From Gammaproteobacteria bacterium (GTDB lineage Bacteria; Pseudomonadota; Gammaproteobacteria; Arenicellales; CAJQKF01), in assembly GCA_030429665.1 (NCBI GenBank), contig JAUIEZ010000029.1, forward strand, positions 1-42,527: DNA of 42,527 nt. The letters run 5' to 3'. The translations under genes and the position numbers were made by a program. Shown piece after piece: positions 31,324 to 40,381 of the stretch (positions within the stretch are counted from its first letter, which is position 1; each line of letters begins with the position of its first letter). The notes under the pieces were generated by a model. It was not told the DNA's origin. It ran no database searches and saw only the letters and a list, made by a program, of their open reading frames with translations.

Positions 31324-33563
31324 CGCTCGATCTCCAGGCTCTCGGGTTCCAGGTCCGCGCAGCACGAGCGCTCGATCGCCACCAGCGATACCACCCGGGT
31401 GTGGTAGCGCGCCTCGATGGCCTCGTCCGAATAGGGATTTCGCACCGGCTCGGGTGTCATGCCCTTGGCGTGCCTGCCCGCGTTGATGCCCATCAGGCGG
31501 TAATGGTCCCGGCTGATGGTCGGCGCGACAGAGTACAGCTCCAGGTTCGCGAGGGTGACGAGATCGCGGCGATGGATCAGGGCGGTGCCCTTGGCCTGTA
31601 GGCCGATCCCGATGCCGGACCCGGAAAGGCGTGCGGCGCCGAGACCGATCATGCCCAGGTCGATGGAACGGTTGAAGCGCACGACGCGGCCGATGCAGCC
31701 TTCTTCCTCCAGTCCCGCGAGCAGCTCGTCGATGACATCGGTCACCGGTAGTCCGGAGAGGGTCTGCCAGATGTCGCGTCCGGTGGCGGGCGAGACGCCG
31801 ACGACCACGTCCCTCGGGTCGTGGACCGCCTCGGCGGAACCCGCGACGCGAATCTTCGAACTCCTGTGGCCGAATTGCTCCGCGCGAAGGTCCGCCACCG
31901 ACATCTGTTGCCGGATGTTGTCGATCTCGCCTTGTCGCCAATCCGGCGGTCGGTACCCGGTGCCCGGGCCCGAGTAGCGGTTCGGGTCGGTGACGAGGGA
32001 GAGCACGTTCATTTCCTCGTCGAAAATCGCCGCCGTTTGCAGGTAGTCGCCGACGACGCGTGCCTTGAGCATGTCCAGGCAGCGTTCGGCCTCGACGTCG
32101 AACCCGTTCTCGGCGAGGGCGGCGATGACGTCGAGCATGGTGATGCCGGTATCCATGATCGTCCGCGACGCGTTCATCGGCAGCATCAGGTCGGCCGCGT
32201 CGACGTCCTTGGAGCCGGCGGCGTCCACCGCCTGCGCCGCCCACCGTGGCGTGAAGTCGCCGAGGCCGAGCCAACGGTAGACCGCGCAAACGGCTTCCGT
32301 CGCCCGCGCCCGCAGCGCCGCCACCTCGGGTTCGGGCGCGGTCTTCAGCCCGCCGTCCACGCCCCAGTCCCGCTGCATGGCGAGAAAGTCGTCGATGTCC
32401 TCCGAGTTCCATTGACTGGGGCCGAACATGTTGTCGTAGCGCTGGATGGAGCCGAAGCCGCTGCAGATGAAGTCCGAACCCGCGATGAAGATCGGGTGCG
32501 TCCTCGACGTTCGGCGCACGTCGGACTCGCTCATCAAGGCATCGTTGCCGGTACACGCCTCGAGGTTGCGCAACATCACCATGACGTTCTCCGCCATCAA
32601 GGACCTCACGCCTCCCGGCACCGAGCCGGCGACGGCGGCCGAATCGATGCCGCCGTTCTGCACGCCCTGGGCGCCGATCGCGCGCGCCAGCGCGACGCAT
32701 CGTGATTCCAGGTAGAACATGCTGCAGCGCTCGGCGCCTCCCATCAACGCCTCGGCGCCGCCGCCCGAGGTAACGCGCATCTTGATGCCGCGCGATGCGT
32801 AGGCGCTGGTAAGAAATGCCTTCGACCACGGCGTGTCGTCGCCGTCGACGAAAATCTGCTCGGTGCCGTACAGGGACACCGTTTCCGCGTAGGACACGAG
32901 CCCGCGCATGCCGAGGTCGAGCTCCGTCGCTTCCTCGACGGAGCACTGGACCAGCATGCCGGGCGACGCCACCGCGGCGCCGATGGTTACCGCGACGGCG
33001 TTGGAGGGGGCGTCGGCCAACACCGGTACCGTGGTTTCGATTTCCCGAAATCCGAACGCCGCCGCGGTGGCGGCATCGGCGGCCAGCAGCAGTGGGTCGT
33101 CGGAACGATTGGTGACATGTGCCTGGTTGCTCGGCGTGCGCCGGGCGCGCAGCTTGGTCATCGCCATGACCAGCTCCGCCGCGTTCAGCAAGGAAAGCAC
33201 CTCGGCCAGTTTCGCCGGCGTCATTCCTGCCGCGAGTCGAACCAGCTCTTCCCTCGGGATTTCGGGGTTCACGAGGCGGCGGGCGAACTCGAGGCTGTCG
33301 ATCGCCATCGCCTGCGCGGCAATGGCGATGTCGATGCAGTAGCGGGCGACGAACGCGTCGATCGCGTCGAACTCGTCCTCGCCGCGGCCGTCCATCTCGA
33401 TCACGCGGCCGTCGGCGACCTTGATCGACGGCACGGGATCGCCCGGACCTTGAAACGCCACCAGGCCCAGTTCGGGCGCCGGCGTGGCAAAGCCGTCCAG
33501 GTTGACCGATTGGCTGTTCATGAAGCGGAATCGTCCGATTGGCCGGGTCGGGTCGTCTCTCAT
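31320..33563 (-). CDS. B12-dependent diol/glycerol dehydratase, fused large and medium subunits
   Basis: The product is 747 residues from ATG 33563. Residues 1 to ~545 are the large subunit: SVNLDGFATPAPELGLVAFQ, RRTPSNQAHVTNRSDDP (substrate-site Gln and His), QCSVEEATELDLGMRGLVSY (catalytic Glu region), YGTEQIFVDGDDTPWSKAFL, GAQGVQNGG, and FIAGSDFICSGFGSIQRYDN with the conserved Asp and Ser. After a short linker, 582-747 is the medium subunit (VVVGVSPATGRDIWQTLSG, LSGSGIGIGLQAKGTALIHR, LANLELYSVAP). The complex turns propane-1,2-diol into propionaldehyde, or glycerol into 3-hydroxypropionaldehyde, using adenosylcobalamin. Large-medium fusions are known from some other bacteria. An upstream in-frame ATG (33653) with GGGGA before it could add 30 residues. 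Confidence 0.93.
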   Translation of the reverse strand: MRDDPTRPIGRFRFMNSQSVNLDGFATPAPELGLVAFQGPGDPVPSIKVADGRVIEMDGRGEDEFDAIDAFVARYCIDIAIAAQAMAIDSLEFARRLVNPEIPREELVRLAAGMTPAKLAEVLSLLNAAELVMAMTKLRARRTPSNQAHVTNRSDDPLLLAADAATAAAFGFREIETTVPVLADAPSNAVAVTIGAAVASPGMLVQCSVEEATELDLGMRGLVSYAETVSLYGTEQIFVDGDDTPWSKAFLTSAYASRGIKMRVTSGGGAEALMGGAERCSMFYLESRCVALARAIGAQGVQNGGIDSAAVAGSVPGGVRSLMAENVMVMLRNLEACTGNDALMSESDVRRTSRTHPIFIAGSDFICSGFGSIQRYDNMFGPSQWNSEDIDDFLAMQRDWGVDGGLKTAPEPEVAALRARATEAVCAVYRWLGLGDFTPRWAAQAVDAAGSKDVDAADLMLPMNASRTIMDTGITMLDVIAALAENGFDVEAERCLDMLKARVVGDYLQTAAIFDEEMNVLSLVTDPNRYSGPGTGYRPPDWRQGEIDNIRQQMSVADLRAEQFGHRSSKIRVAGSAEAVHDPRDVVVGVSPATGRDIWQTLSGLPVTDVIDELLAGLEEEGCIGRVVRFNRSIDLGMIGLGAARLSGSGIGIGLQAKGTALIHRRDLVTLANLELYSVAPTISRDHYRLMGINAGRHAKGMTPEPVRNPYSDEAIEARYHTRVVSLVAIERSCCADLEPESLEIER

Positions 33564-33868
33564 CGCCAGGTCTTCAAGCAGGCTGCTGTTGGTCTTGTCA
33601 TCGGACGGATCGCGCTGTGGCGGGCATGGCGCCCGCACCCGGACGATCATCGCCATGCGATCCCCGATGGTGACGGCGAACCGGGAGGGACGAAGGAAGG
33701 CGCCCATCCACCGATCTCGTCGGGCAAACGTTTTCGCGTTTCGTCTTACTATACCGGAACTCGTTTCGTCGAGCGCACCGGACGGCGACGTCCCCTCGCA
33801 CTTGTCGAGCAACGACGTGCCAACGGCACCCGGTGGAGATTCCGGTACGCATCCTGCCGCCAGCGGGA
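33564..33868. other. Leader region of the diol dehydratase operon, no gene
   Basis: This 305-base gap has no supported ORF. On the minus strand a TATAGT word at 33748-33753 could be a -10 box, but the -35 position is poor. TGGCACG-TCG-TTGC at 33809-33822 looks like a sigma-54 promoter with the spacer one base short. A GC-rich hairpin (arms GCGGGC/GCCCGC) lies near 33612-33640. I looked for a cobalamin riboswitch and saw no B12 box. Confidence 0.35.
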
Positions 33869-35326
33869 TCAATCGCCGGGTGACGGCAAGGGGTCGTGTT
33901 CCCAGGACGTGTTCGTCGACAGGGCCGCGTGTATGTCGTCGGTCAGGTTTCGCATCAGGGCGAACCAGCGCCATCGGTCGCAGTGCCCCCGCGAAAGGTC
34001 GGCCAACAACGCCTGTATGTCGCCCGCCTGGTTCGGATACGCGGCGTAGTACCGTTCGAATGGTTGCGACGAGATCCAGCCGCCGATGCCGCGCTCCAGG
34101 TAAAGCTTCAAACCCAGCGTCCGCTTGAGCGCATTAACGAGTTCCTCGGTAAAAGCGGGATCACGGACTGTTCCCCGCATCAGGGTCTCGCCCGTCGCGA
34201 ACGTCAGTGCAAGCGGGGTATAGGCGATCAACTCGCGAAGAAGACAGTCGTCGCCCGGAACCTGAATTTCTTCCACGAGGTCGTCCCCGAACAACAGTCC
34301 GACGTCCTTCACGAAGTGTGCGTGTTCGTAGGGAAACAGGAATCGGACCAGGTACGCTAACAGATCGCGGGAGAGGATCAACGGAAGGGTGTCCTCGCCC
34401 TTCAGCATGGCCCGAATCCAATCGACGAACTGATGGTTCCGTTGCGAGGAAGCGCTGTCCTTGAGGATGACGAACAATCCTCTGTGCTTGTCCAGGTAAA
34501 CCGAACGAACGACGTCCTTCCAGGATTCGAAATCGAGCGGCACCGGCGGCTCGAGTACCGGCCTCGGGCGCGGTCGCACGCGTTCGAGTAGCCACGCGAC
34601 CCGGCGTGACGGAGGGGGGACGGCGTCAGTGCCAAGCGTAGCCACGCCAGCCTCCAGCAGGCCAAGGGTGCGTAGTACGATCGTGGCGTGATCGCCAGCC
34701 GCGTCTCGTGATTCTTCAGGCGAAGCTTCGACGCCGAGTTCCGCGAGGTGGCGCGAAATTTTCCTCTGAACGCGCAACGTGTCCTGGATCGACAGGAAGG
34801 CGATGCGTCGTTCCCGCCCAAGCTCCCTCGCCATGTGCCAAATGTAGAACCAGCTAGCCTGGTTCAAGGTTTCCACCGAATAGCGCGCCGGCGTCGCAGG
34901 GGGCACGTCTACGACGGTTTCGACGCCGTGCAGGAGCCGCCACTCCCGAGTCTTTCGTCCCTCCGGGCCGAAACGGCTCCAGGACTCGAGGTGAGACCGG
35001 TTCAGGATCTCGATTTCGCCGATCATTGGAAACAGCCTGGACAACAAGGCGGCGCGCTGCCAGAAACTGCGCAGGAAGCAATACTCGGCGCGCCGTTCGA
35101 GCGTCGCGTCGATGACCACGGTCAGGTCGATATCGCTGAGACCGGGTCGAAAGTTCTCGCCGTGCAAGGCGTGCCGCAGGTATACGCTTTTCACGCAAGG
35201 GTAGGTGCGGCACAAGGCAACGAATGCCGCCGTGGCAAACCCGTAGGCGCTACGGTTCAATACCCGAAATGGCCAGAACCTGTCGCTCTTGATGACGACG
35301 AGGCGCAACAGGTCCCTGGTCAACAT
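33869..35326 (-). CDS. Protein with divergent nucleotidyltransferase domain
   Basis: The protein is 485 residues and the last of a six-gene group. Near the N-terminus FRPGLSDIDLTVVID (59-73) carries the two acidic residues of the pol-beta nucleotidyltransferase site (SD-x-D) and a third Asp at 73. The Gly-Ser pair that normally precedes this by ~10 residues is not conserved (YLRHALHGEN), so activity is uncertain. The remaining ~400 residues are helical and charged, with no membrane span and no domain I recognise (WFYIWHMARELGRERR, FLFPYEHAHFVKDVG). Related proteins of this two-part build turn up in glycan and peptide-modification clusters. It follows the PQQ dehydrogenase gene by 21 bases. 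Confidence 0.55.
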   Translation of the reverse strand: MLTRDLLRLVVIKSDRFWPFRVLNRSAYGFATAAFVALCRTYPCVKSVYLRHALHGENFRPGLSDIDLTVVIDATLERRAEYCFLRSFWQRAALLSRLFPMIGEIEILNRSHLESWSRFGPEGRKTREWRLLHGVETVVDVPPATPARYSVETLNQASWFYIWHMARELGRERRIAFLSIQDTLRVQRKISRHLAELGVEASPEESRDAAGDHATIVLRTLGLLEAGVATLGTDAVPPPSRRVAWLLERVRPRPRPVLEPPVPLDFESWKDVVRSVYLDKHRGLFVILKDSASSQRNHQFVDWIRAMLKGEDTLPLILSRDLLAYLVRFLFPYEHAHFVKDVGLLFGDDLVEEIQVPGDDCLLRELIAYTPLALTFATGETLMRGTVRDPAFTEELVNALKRTLGLKLYLERGIGGWISSQPFERYYAAYPNQAGDIQALLADLSRGHCDRWRWFALMRNLTDDIHAALSTNTSWEHDPLPSPGD

Positions 35327-35347
35327 GGTGACAAGCCGTATCCCGGT

Positions 35348-36922
35348 CTACTTCGCGCCGGCCAGCGTCAGCTTTTCGAGATAGTCGATGATCTCCTTCC
35401 TTGTGCCCGGATCGTCGATGCCCTGAAAGTCCATGGTCGTCCCGGGCGCGGTTCCTTGCGGGTCCTCGAGGAAGTCGTCTAGCCTTTCCCGCGTCCATTC
35501 TCCCGCGTACCCGCGCAGGGCCGCGGAGTATTCGTAGCCGGCGTGACTCGCGACTTCTCTGCCCACCACACCCATGAGGTCCGGACCGATGCCGTGATTG
35601 GCCTTGCGCAGCGTATGGCATCCGTTACAAGAGGAGAAGACGTGCTCGGCCGAGGCCACGACCTGCACGGTGTCCGACCCGTTCCACAGCACGAGTCGTC
35701 CGTCCGGCAATTCCACCAGGTCCCGTATCGGCTGTCCCGTTTCAAGCCTCTCGACGACGATCACCCTGCCTTCCCGTATTCTTGCGCGAAAAATGGAACG
35801 ACCGTTTCCTTCTCCATTCAGCGAGGCAATCATCAAGTCGTTCGTCCAGGCGGGAAAGGCATTCCCGTGAAGCTCGATCAGGTTCGATATGCCGATGGAA
35901 GGTATCCACGCGAACACGGGCCGCTGCGATCGCGAGTGGTCGCCCGTCAATCGCTTTCCGCGAAACGTTTTTCTTCCGTAGCTGGTGCCGTAGGTTTCCC
36001 GCGGCCAACCGTAATCCTTTCCCGGCAGGAGCAGATTGAGTTCGTCTCCTCCCTGGGGACCGTGCTCGGTTTCCCAGATGTTACCGTCGTCGTCGACGAG
36101 CAAGCCCTGCGGATTGCGGTGGCCGCTCGTGAGCACTGTCGCCGTCCATCCGGGACGCTGAAGTTCCACGACGCTGCCGTACGGATGATCCGCCGCGTCC
36201 TGCCGCTCGTTTTCATGATAGGGGAATCCGACGCTCAGCAGGAGCGAGCGGTTATTCGCCAGGGCGAGACGCCCTCCCTGCACCTCGTGCAGCCTGCCCA
36301 GCTCGCGGCACGGCTCGGTTTCGTATCGCGTGACCCAGTCGCCGTATGCGTCTCGATCGATATCGATCGAGACCTCGCGCAGGCGGAGGGTGTAGCACGC
36401 TTCATCACCGTTCCAATGGGTGCTCACCGCATGAAGCAAGCGCCCCGAGCCGCTGCCCGGTTCCGTCAACACGCCCGTGACCCGGTACCATCTCGGCGCG
36501 GGGTTCGGGTTGTGCTCCAGATAATCATCGATATCGAGGGGCGGAGGGATCGGCAGGGGGCGCAGGGTAGCTGCGTCGTGTTCCAGTCCGATCAGGTGGG
36601 ACGCGCCGTCTCCGCCAACCAGGAGCACCCTGTCGTCGCCGACGACCGCAAGGCCACCGCCGTTCGCCGTTCTCTTCTCGTCGAACACACGGTAGCTCGA
36701 TACCTTCAGGTCGTAATAGCTGCCGAAAACATAATCCACCGAGGTTTCCGCAAAGCGCCGCTCGTCCTCGCGCACCGCCGCTTCGGATTGTTCCGCGTTT
36801 CCCTGGCCGCACGCGAATACCAACGCGGCCAGTACCGTGGAAATCGAAAGGTTCCCGAGGGTATTCACGGGGCGCGTACAGGCGGATGCGCCCGGAACCC
36901 GATTCACTTGTAAAGAAGCCAT
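35348..36922 (-). CDS. PQQ-dependent sugar dehydrogenase fused to cytochrome c
   Basis: The product is up to 524 residues from ATG 36922, overlapping the previous gene by 19 bases; a GTG at 36868 is a possible later start. The N-terminal hydrophobic stretch ISTVLAALVFACGQG ends in a Cys that may be a lipobox, so the protein is exported. The beta-propeller (~75-415) shows the soluble glucose/sorbosone dehydrogenase signature: TSGHRNPQGLLVDDDGNIWE, TEHGPQGGDELNLLLPGKDY and GWPRETYG. A class I cytochrome c domain follows, with haem motif CNGCH at 432-436 and the axial Met in PGTTMDFQGI near 497. The fusion would pass electrons from sugar oxidation directly to a periplasmic carrier. The sugar is unknown. 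Confidence 0.85.
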   Translation of the reverse strand: MASLQVNRVPGASACTRPVNTLGNLSISTVLAALVFACGQGNAEQSEAAVREDERRFAETSVDYVFGSYYDLKVSSYRVFDEKRTANGGGLAVVGDDRVLLVGGDGASHLIGLEHDAATLRPLPIPPPLDIDDYLEHNPNPAPRWYRVTGVLTEPGSGSGRLLHAVSTHWNGDEACYTLRLREVSIDIDRDAYGDWVTRYETEPCRELGRLHEVQGGRLALANNRSLLLSVGFPYHENERQDAADHPYGSVVELQRPGWTATVLTSGHRNPQGLLVDDDGNIWETEHGPQGGDELNLLLPGKDYGWPRETYGTSYGRKTFRGKRLTGDHSRSQRPVFAWIPSIGISNLIELHGNAFPAWTNDLMIASLNGEGNGRSIFRARIREGRVIVVERLETGQPIRDLVELPDGRLVLWNGSDTVQVVASAEHVFSSCNGCHTLRKANHGIGPDLMGVVGREVASHAGYEYSAALRGYAGEWTRERLDDFLEDPQGTAPGTTMDFQGIDDPGTRKEIIDYLEKLTLAGAK

Positions 36923-37983
36923 TGCACCGCCCGTCGCGGGATCTGTCGAGCACTCGCAAGATGCCAGCGGCCGACGAGATAGCCGGGAAGATTGACCAAC
37001 GCGACGGCAACCGAGGCGTTCCCGCCCAATGCCGACTGGTAGTCGATCCAACCCTGCCTGGCTCGCGCCGTGACCGATGGCTGCTTGCCCGGGGAGGCGA
37101 TACTCGCGGCATCAATGATCTCGCGAGCCATTCGGGAGGGCGCTCCCAGCGACTCGAGCAACGGCGCGATGCACTCGAGCACCGGAATCCAATGGGTGTG
37201 CACGGGTCGTTCCCGGGTCGCTCGCACGAGCCTTTCCCAATCAATGTCCGGGCGTTGCGCCGCGCCGAGAATCGAGACGGCGCGCGCGTATGGTCCGGGT
37301 GCGAGCGGCTGGCGAATCGCGAACTCGACGGCGTCGGTCGGGTCGAGGCGCCGAACGTCGCGGTTACCGATTCGGGCGGCAACGCTCCGGTCCCAGGCTG
37401 CGTCCGGCAAACCGGCGAACCGGGGCTCGAGATTCCATTCGAGCCGCAACGCCGGCATGTCGTCCCGTTGCAGGTTTACGCTCCCGGCACCGAGGACGAA
37501 TGCTTCCAGCGTACGCAGGGGCAGGCGAACGGTCGGGCATTGCCAGTCATCGTCAAGGAGCGCCCGAAGTGCCGGCAGCGCGTCGTCGGCACGTACGGCG
37601 AACCTTGCGCCGGCGCGATTGACCACCGCCGTGGTGTCATCGAGCAGTCGATCGAAGGGGGGAAGTATCATGGGCACGATGGCGCGCTCGGACCAGGGCG
37701 CAAGCATCCGTTCGATTTGCCAGCAGAACTGCCGGTTGGCGACCCATGCCTGGCGCGCCACGCCCTTGAGTCTCGGCATCAGCGGATCCTCGATACCGAG
37801 ACGCGCCAGTCTGCGGTGGATCGACGGCAGCAGGGAGAACGTGCTTTCGTCGAGATGTTCGTCGATGTCGACCGCGGCGCGCCAGCGCCGCCAGGCGTCC
37901 ACCGCTTCGTCATCCCCGTGGTACGCCGTCGCGAGCACATCCCGGCGGGCTGGCGATAGTGTGTCGACGGACGCGCTCACCAT
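36904..37983 (-). CDS. Putative NTP_transf_5-like (divergent nucleotidyltransferase) protein
   Basis: The protein is 359 residues. The N-terminal region (FSLLPSIHRRLARLGIEDPLMPRL, then VANRQFCWQIERML) resembles the lead of the uncharacterized nucleotidyltransferase family PF14907, in which helices precede a catalytic strand pair. The expected Lys-Gly and Arg-x-x-x-Asp-x-Asp motifs are not visible; the corresponding place reads VVNRAGARFAVRADDALPAL. It could be an inactive or substrate-binding member. The C-terminus is basic and may touch the membrane (VALVNLPGYLVGRWHL). It lies between the glycosyltransferase and the PQQ dehydrogenase genes, overlapping the latter. Family assignment is tentative. 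Confidence 0.5.
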   Translation of the reverse strand: MVSASVDTLSPARRDVLATAYHGDDEAVDAWRRWRAAVDIDEHLDESTFSLLPSIHRRLARLGIEDPLMPRLKGVARQAWVANRQFCWQIERMLAPWSERAIVPMILPPFDRLLDDTTAVVNRAGARFAVRADDALPALRALLDDDWQCPTVRLPLRTLEAFVLGAGSVNLQRDDMPALRLEWNLEPRFAGLPDAAWDRSVAARIGNRDVRRLDPTDAVEFAIRQPLAPGPYARAVSILGAAQRPDIDWERLVRATRERPVHTHWIPVLECIAPLLESLGAPSRMAREIIDAASIASPGKQPSVTARARQGWIDYQSALGGNASVAVALVNLPGYLVGRWHLASARQIPRRAVQWLLYK

Positions 37984-38088
37984 GGTCGCGAGACCTCAGG
38001 TTTTCGCCACGGCCGCGCCGCCCCGGGCGACGGTGTCACGAAGGGCGACGCGACTTGCGGAGCACGGGCGTTGCCGATGGCATGGCGT

Positions 38089-40344
38089 CTAGAACTCACG
38101 CTCGGTTTCCTGGAAGTACTCGACCAACCACCGCTGGACGCGATCCGACGGCGTGCGCGCGACAGCCGCGCGCAGGTTGGACAGCGCGGCCTCGGCGTCG
38201 CCGTGTTCGGAATACTTTCGCGCCGTGGACAGTGCGTGCCTCGCGATTTCCTCCCGGGTCTTCCTGGCAAAGGCGACGGCGTGTTCCTCGGGCAGTTGCG
38301 CGGCGATGATGTCGGCGGCGTCGTAGGCGTCGAGAATCTGCCGGCCGGACCTCAGCAATTTGAAAGTCTCGGCACCGGCGTCTCGCCCGACGTTTACGAG
38401 CGTTCTTGGCACGAACCAGACCGCATACCCGGATGCGATTCGGGCCCAAAGCTCCCAGTCGAAGGCGGACCGGACGTCGGCGCGAAACCCGCCCACTGCC
38501 TCGTAGACGTCCCGGCGCACCACCATGGCCGAGAACTGTACGCGGCAATGGATGGCAATGCGTTCCAGCCAATTCTCGACGACGCCAGGCGTTTCGCGTT
38601 CGACCCACGATTCCCAGACGTCCCGGCCCCACGATTCCTCGGAGATGATGCGATGCTGTGAAAACGTGGCGCCGACTTGCGTCGATGATTCCGCGCCTTC
38701 ACGCAAGGCGGAGTAGAAGCCCGGCTCCAGCCAGTCATCGTCGTGCAGAATGTGTACCCACCGGCCCGTCGACTGCTCGATGCAAAGGTTGAAAATCTGC
38801 GGGTGTCCGACGTGCCCGGACAAGGCATGAAGACGCACCCTGTCCGCATCGAACTTTCCGACAATTGCCGCAACCTCGGCGCGAATTTGGTCACCGGCCG
38901 GGTCGCAAACCACCACTACCTCTGCGTCATCCTTCGCCTGGGACAAAACGCTCGCGAGCGCCCGCTCGAGATGGTGCGTGCGATCGTGGACCGTGATCAT
39001 CACGGACCAGAACGGCCGACCGCGTCCGCTTGCCATCGGCGGGGCGATGACGGGCGCCGCGGATGGCGGCGCAGGCATCGACGGCTTGAGTAGTCCGAGG
39101 TCGAGAAGTTGTTGCGGATTCTCGTATCGAACCGACAGCGACGGATCGTACAGGGAGAGATACCGATTTTCTTTCAGTACGCGCAGGTATGCCTTGTATT
39201 GCTCGCCTGCCATCGCGTGTACCTCGCGCGCGGCTTCATTGCGCGCGTAGTTCATGAAACTCGAGAAAAACTTGAAATGCAGCAGGCAGATCTCGTCCGC
39301 CGCGATGTTCTCTTCGTCAACGTTCGTGAAATGCTGACCCGGAGTCAGCACGACGTCCGGGGTGTATCTCAACAACACGGCCTTGCTCAGGATGTAGTCG
39401 TGCTCGGTGGGAAAAACGCGCTGGCGCACACCCCCGAAGTACACCGCCTGGTTGCCGTACTGTCCGGCCCGTTCCGAGCGGGAATGATACGCCCGGCGGT
39501 CGAAGTATCGACACAGCGACAACGGGTCCTGGCCGTCCTCGTATACCGCATCGGCGATCGGCCGGTCGCCGTAAAGATCCAGCAGCAACCCCGTGGCCAC
39601 CCGTTTGTCGCGACGATCGAGATCGGCGCACAGCGTCCTGAGATTCCGCTCGGGAGATCCTTCGAACACCAGGAATTCGTCGATGTCGACGGTCAGGCAC
39701 CAATGACCGACGCCGTGTTGGCGTAGAAGCAATTCGAACCATGCCGAACCGAAATTCGAGCGATTGAACTCGAGATCGGATGTCCAGACGTGGATGTCCT
39801 GTTCCCCGGTCAGCCACTCGAAGGTTCCGTCGGTCGAGCCGTTGTCGACAAAGAAAAAGCGGTCCACGCCGAGTTGCCGGTAGTAGTCGACGAACCAGGG
39901 CAGGCGGGCCCGCTCGTTGCGCACCGTGACGCAGCACAGAATCTCGTCGGGCGAGATATCGATGATGTTCCGGTCCCGTCGCTCCAGCGCGTATCGCGTA
40001 TGCGCATCCGCCGGCGAGCCGCGTTCCTCGAGCGCCGTGATCATCAGTTTGTGCAGTTCGGCGAGATCCATGGCGTAGTTCAGCCCGTGCCGGCACAATG
40101 CTTCCAGGTCTCGCCAGCGCCGCATGTGCAGCAGGATTCTGCCCAGATCGATATAGACCTCGCGGAATGTCGGATCGACCTCGATCGACTTGCGAAAGCA
40201 AACGATCGCCGGCTGGAGTTTGTCTCGCTTGAGCCATGCGAACGCCATGCCGCGGTAGCCCGTCGCGAGGCGTCGTTTTGATTCCTCACCGTTTGGGTCC
40301 CGGAGTTCGCCGTCCGGACGGTCCGCTTCCTGAATGAGGTTCAT
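38089..40344 (-). CDS. TPR protein with two glycosyltransferase domains
   Basis: The protein is 751 residues in three parts. Residues ~25-125 are tetratricopeptide-like (YRGMAFAWLKRDKLQPAIVC, FRKSIEVDPTFREVYIDLG). Residues ~130-390 are a GT of the Glyco_tranf_2_4/GT92-like type: CCVTVRNERARLPWFVDYY, FVDNGSTDGTFEWL (167-174) and TVDIDEFLVF with the DxD at 220-222. From ~445 a classical GT2 domain starts (FWSVMITVHDRTHHLERAL) with HDDDW as its DXD site near 540 and a downstream FDWELWARIASGY acceptor motif. No membrane segment is seen. Two active sites in one chain suggest successive sugar additions to one acceptor. It lies 37 bases after the sulfotransferase gene. Confidence 0.85.
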   Translation of the reverse strand: MNLIQEADRPDGELRDPNGEESKRRLATGYRGMAFAWLKRDKLQPAIVCFRKSIEVDPTFREVYIDLGRILLHMRRWRDLEALCRHGLNYAMDLAELHKLMITALEERGSPADAHTRYALERRDRNIIDISPDEILCCVTVRNERARLPWFVDYYRQLGVDRFFFVDNGSTDGTFEWLTGEQDIHVWTSDLEFNRSNFGSAWFELLLRQHGVGHWCLTVDIDEFLVFEGSPERNLRTLCADLDRRDKRVATGLLLDLYGDRPIADAVYEDGQDPLSLCRYFDRRAYHSRSERAGQYGNQAVYFGGVRQRVFPTEHDYILSKAVLLRYTPDVVLTPGQHFTNVDEENIAADEICLLHFKFFSSFMNYARNEAAREVHAMAGEQYKAYLRVLKENRYLSLYDPSLSVRYENPQQLLDLGLLKPSMPAPPSAAPVIAPPMASGRGRPFWSVMITVHDRTHHLERALASVLSQAKDDAEVVVVCDPAGDQIRAEVAAIVGKFDADRVRLHALSGHVGHPQIFNLCIEQSTGRWVHILHDDDWLEPGFYSALREGAESSTQVGATFSQHRIISEESWGRDVWESWVERETPGVVENWLERIAIHCRVQFSAMVVRRDVYEAVGGFRADVRSAFDWELWARIASGYAVWFVPRTLVNVGRDAGAETFKLLRSGRQILDAYDAADIIAAQLPEEHAVAFARKTREEIARHALSTARKYSEHGDAEAALSNLRAAVARTPSDRVQRWLVEYFQETEREF

Positions 40345-40381
40345 CGACTGCTTGCCGGTGGAGTATCGTGATTGTGGAGAT

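Noticed and set aside
33564..33868. Cobalamin riboswitch before the B12-dependent dehydratase
   Set aside because: The gap is long enough, but I see no B12 box and no recognisable core; only a GC-rich hairpin.
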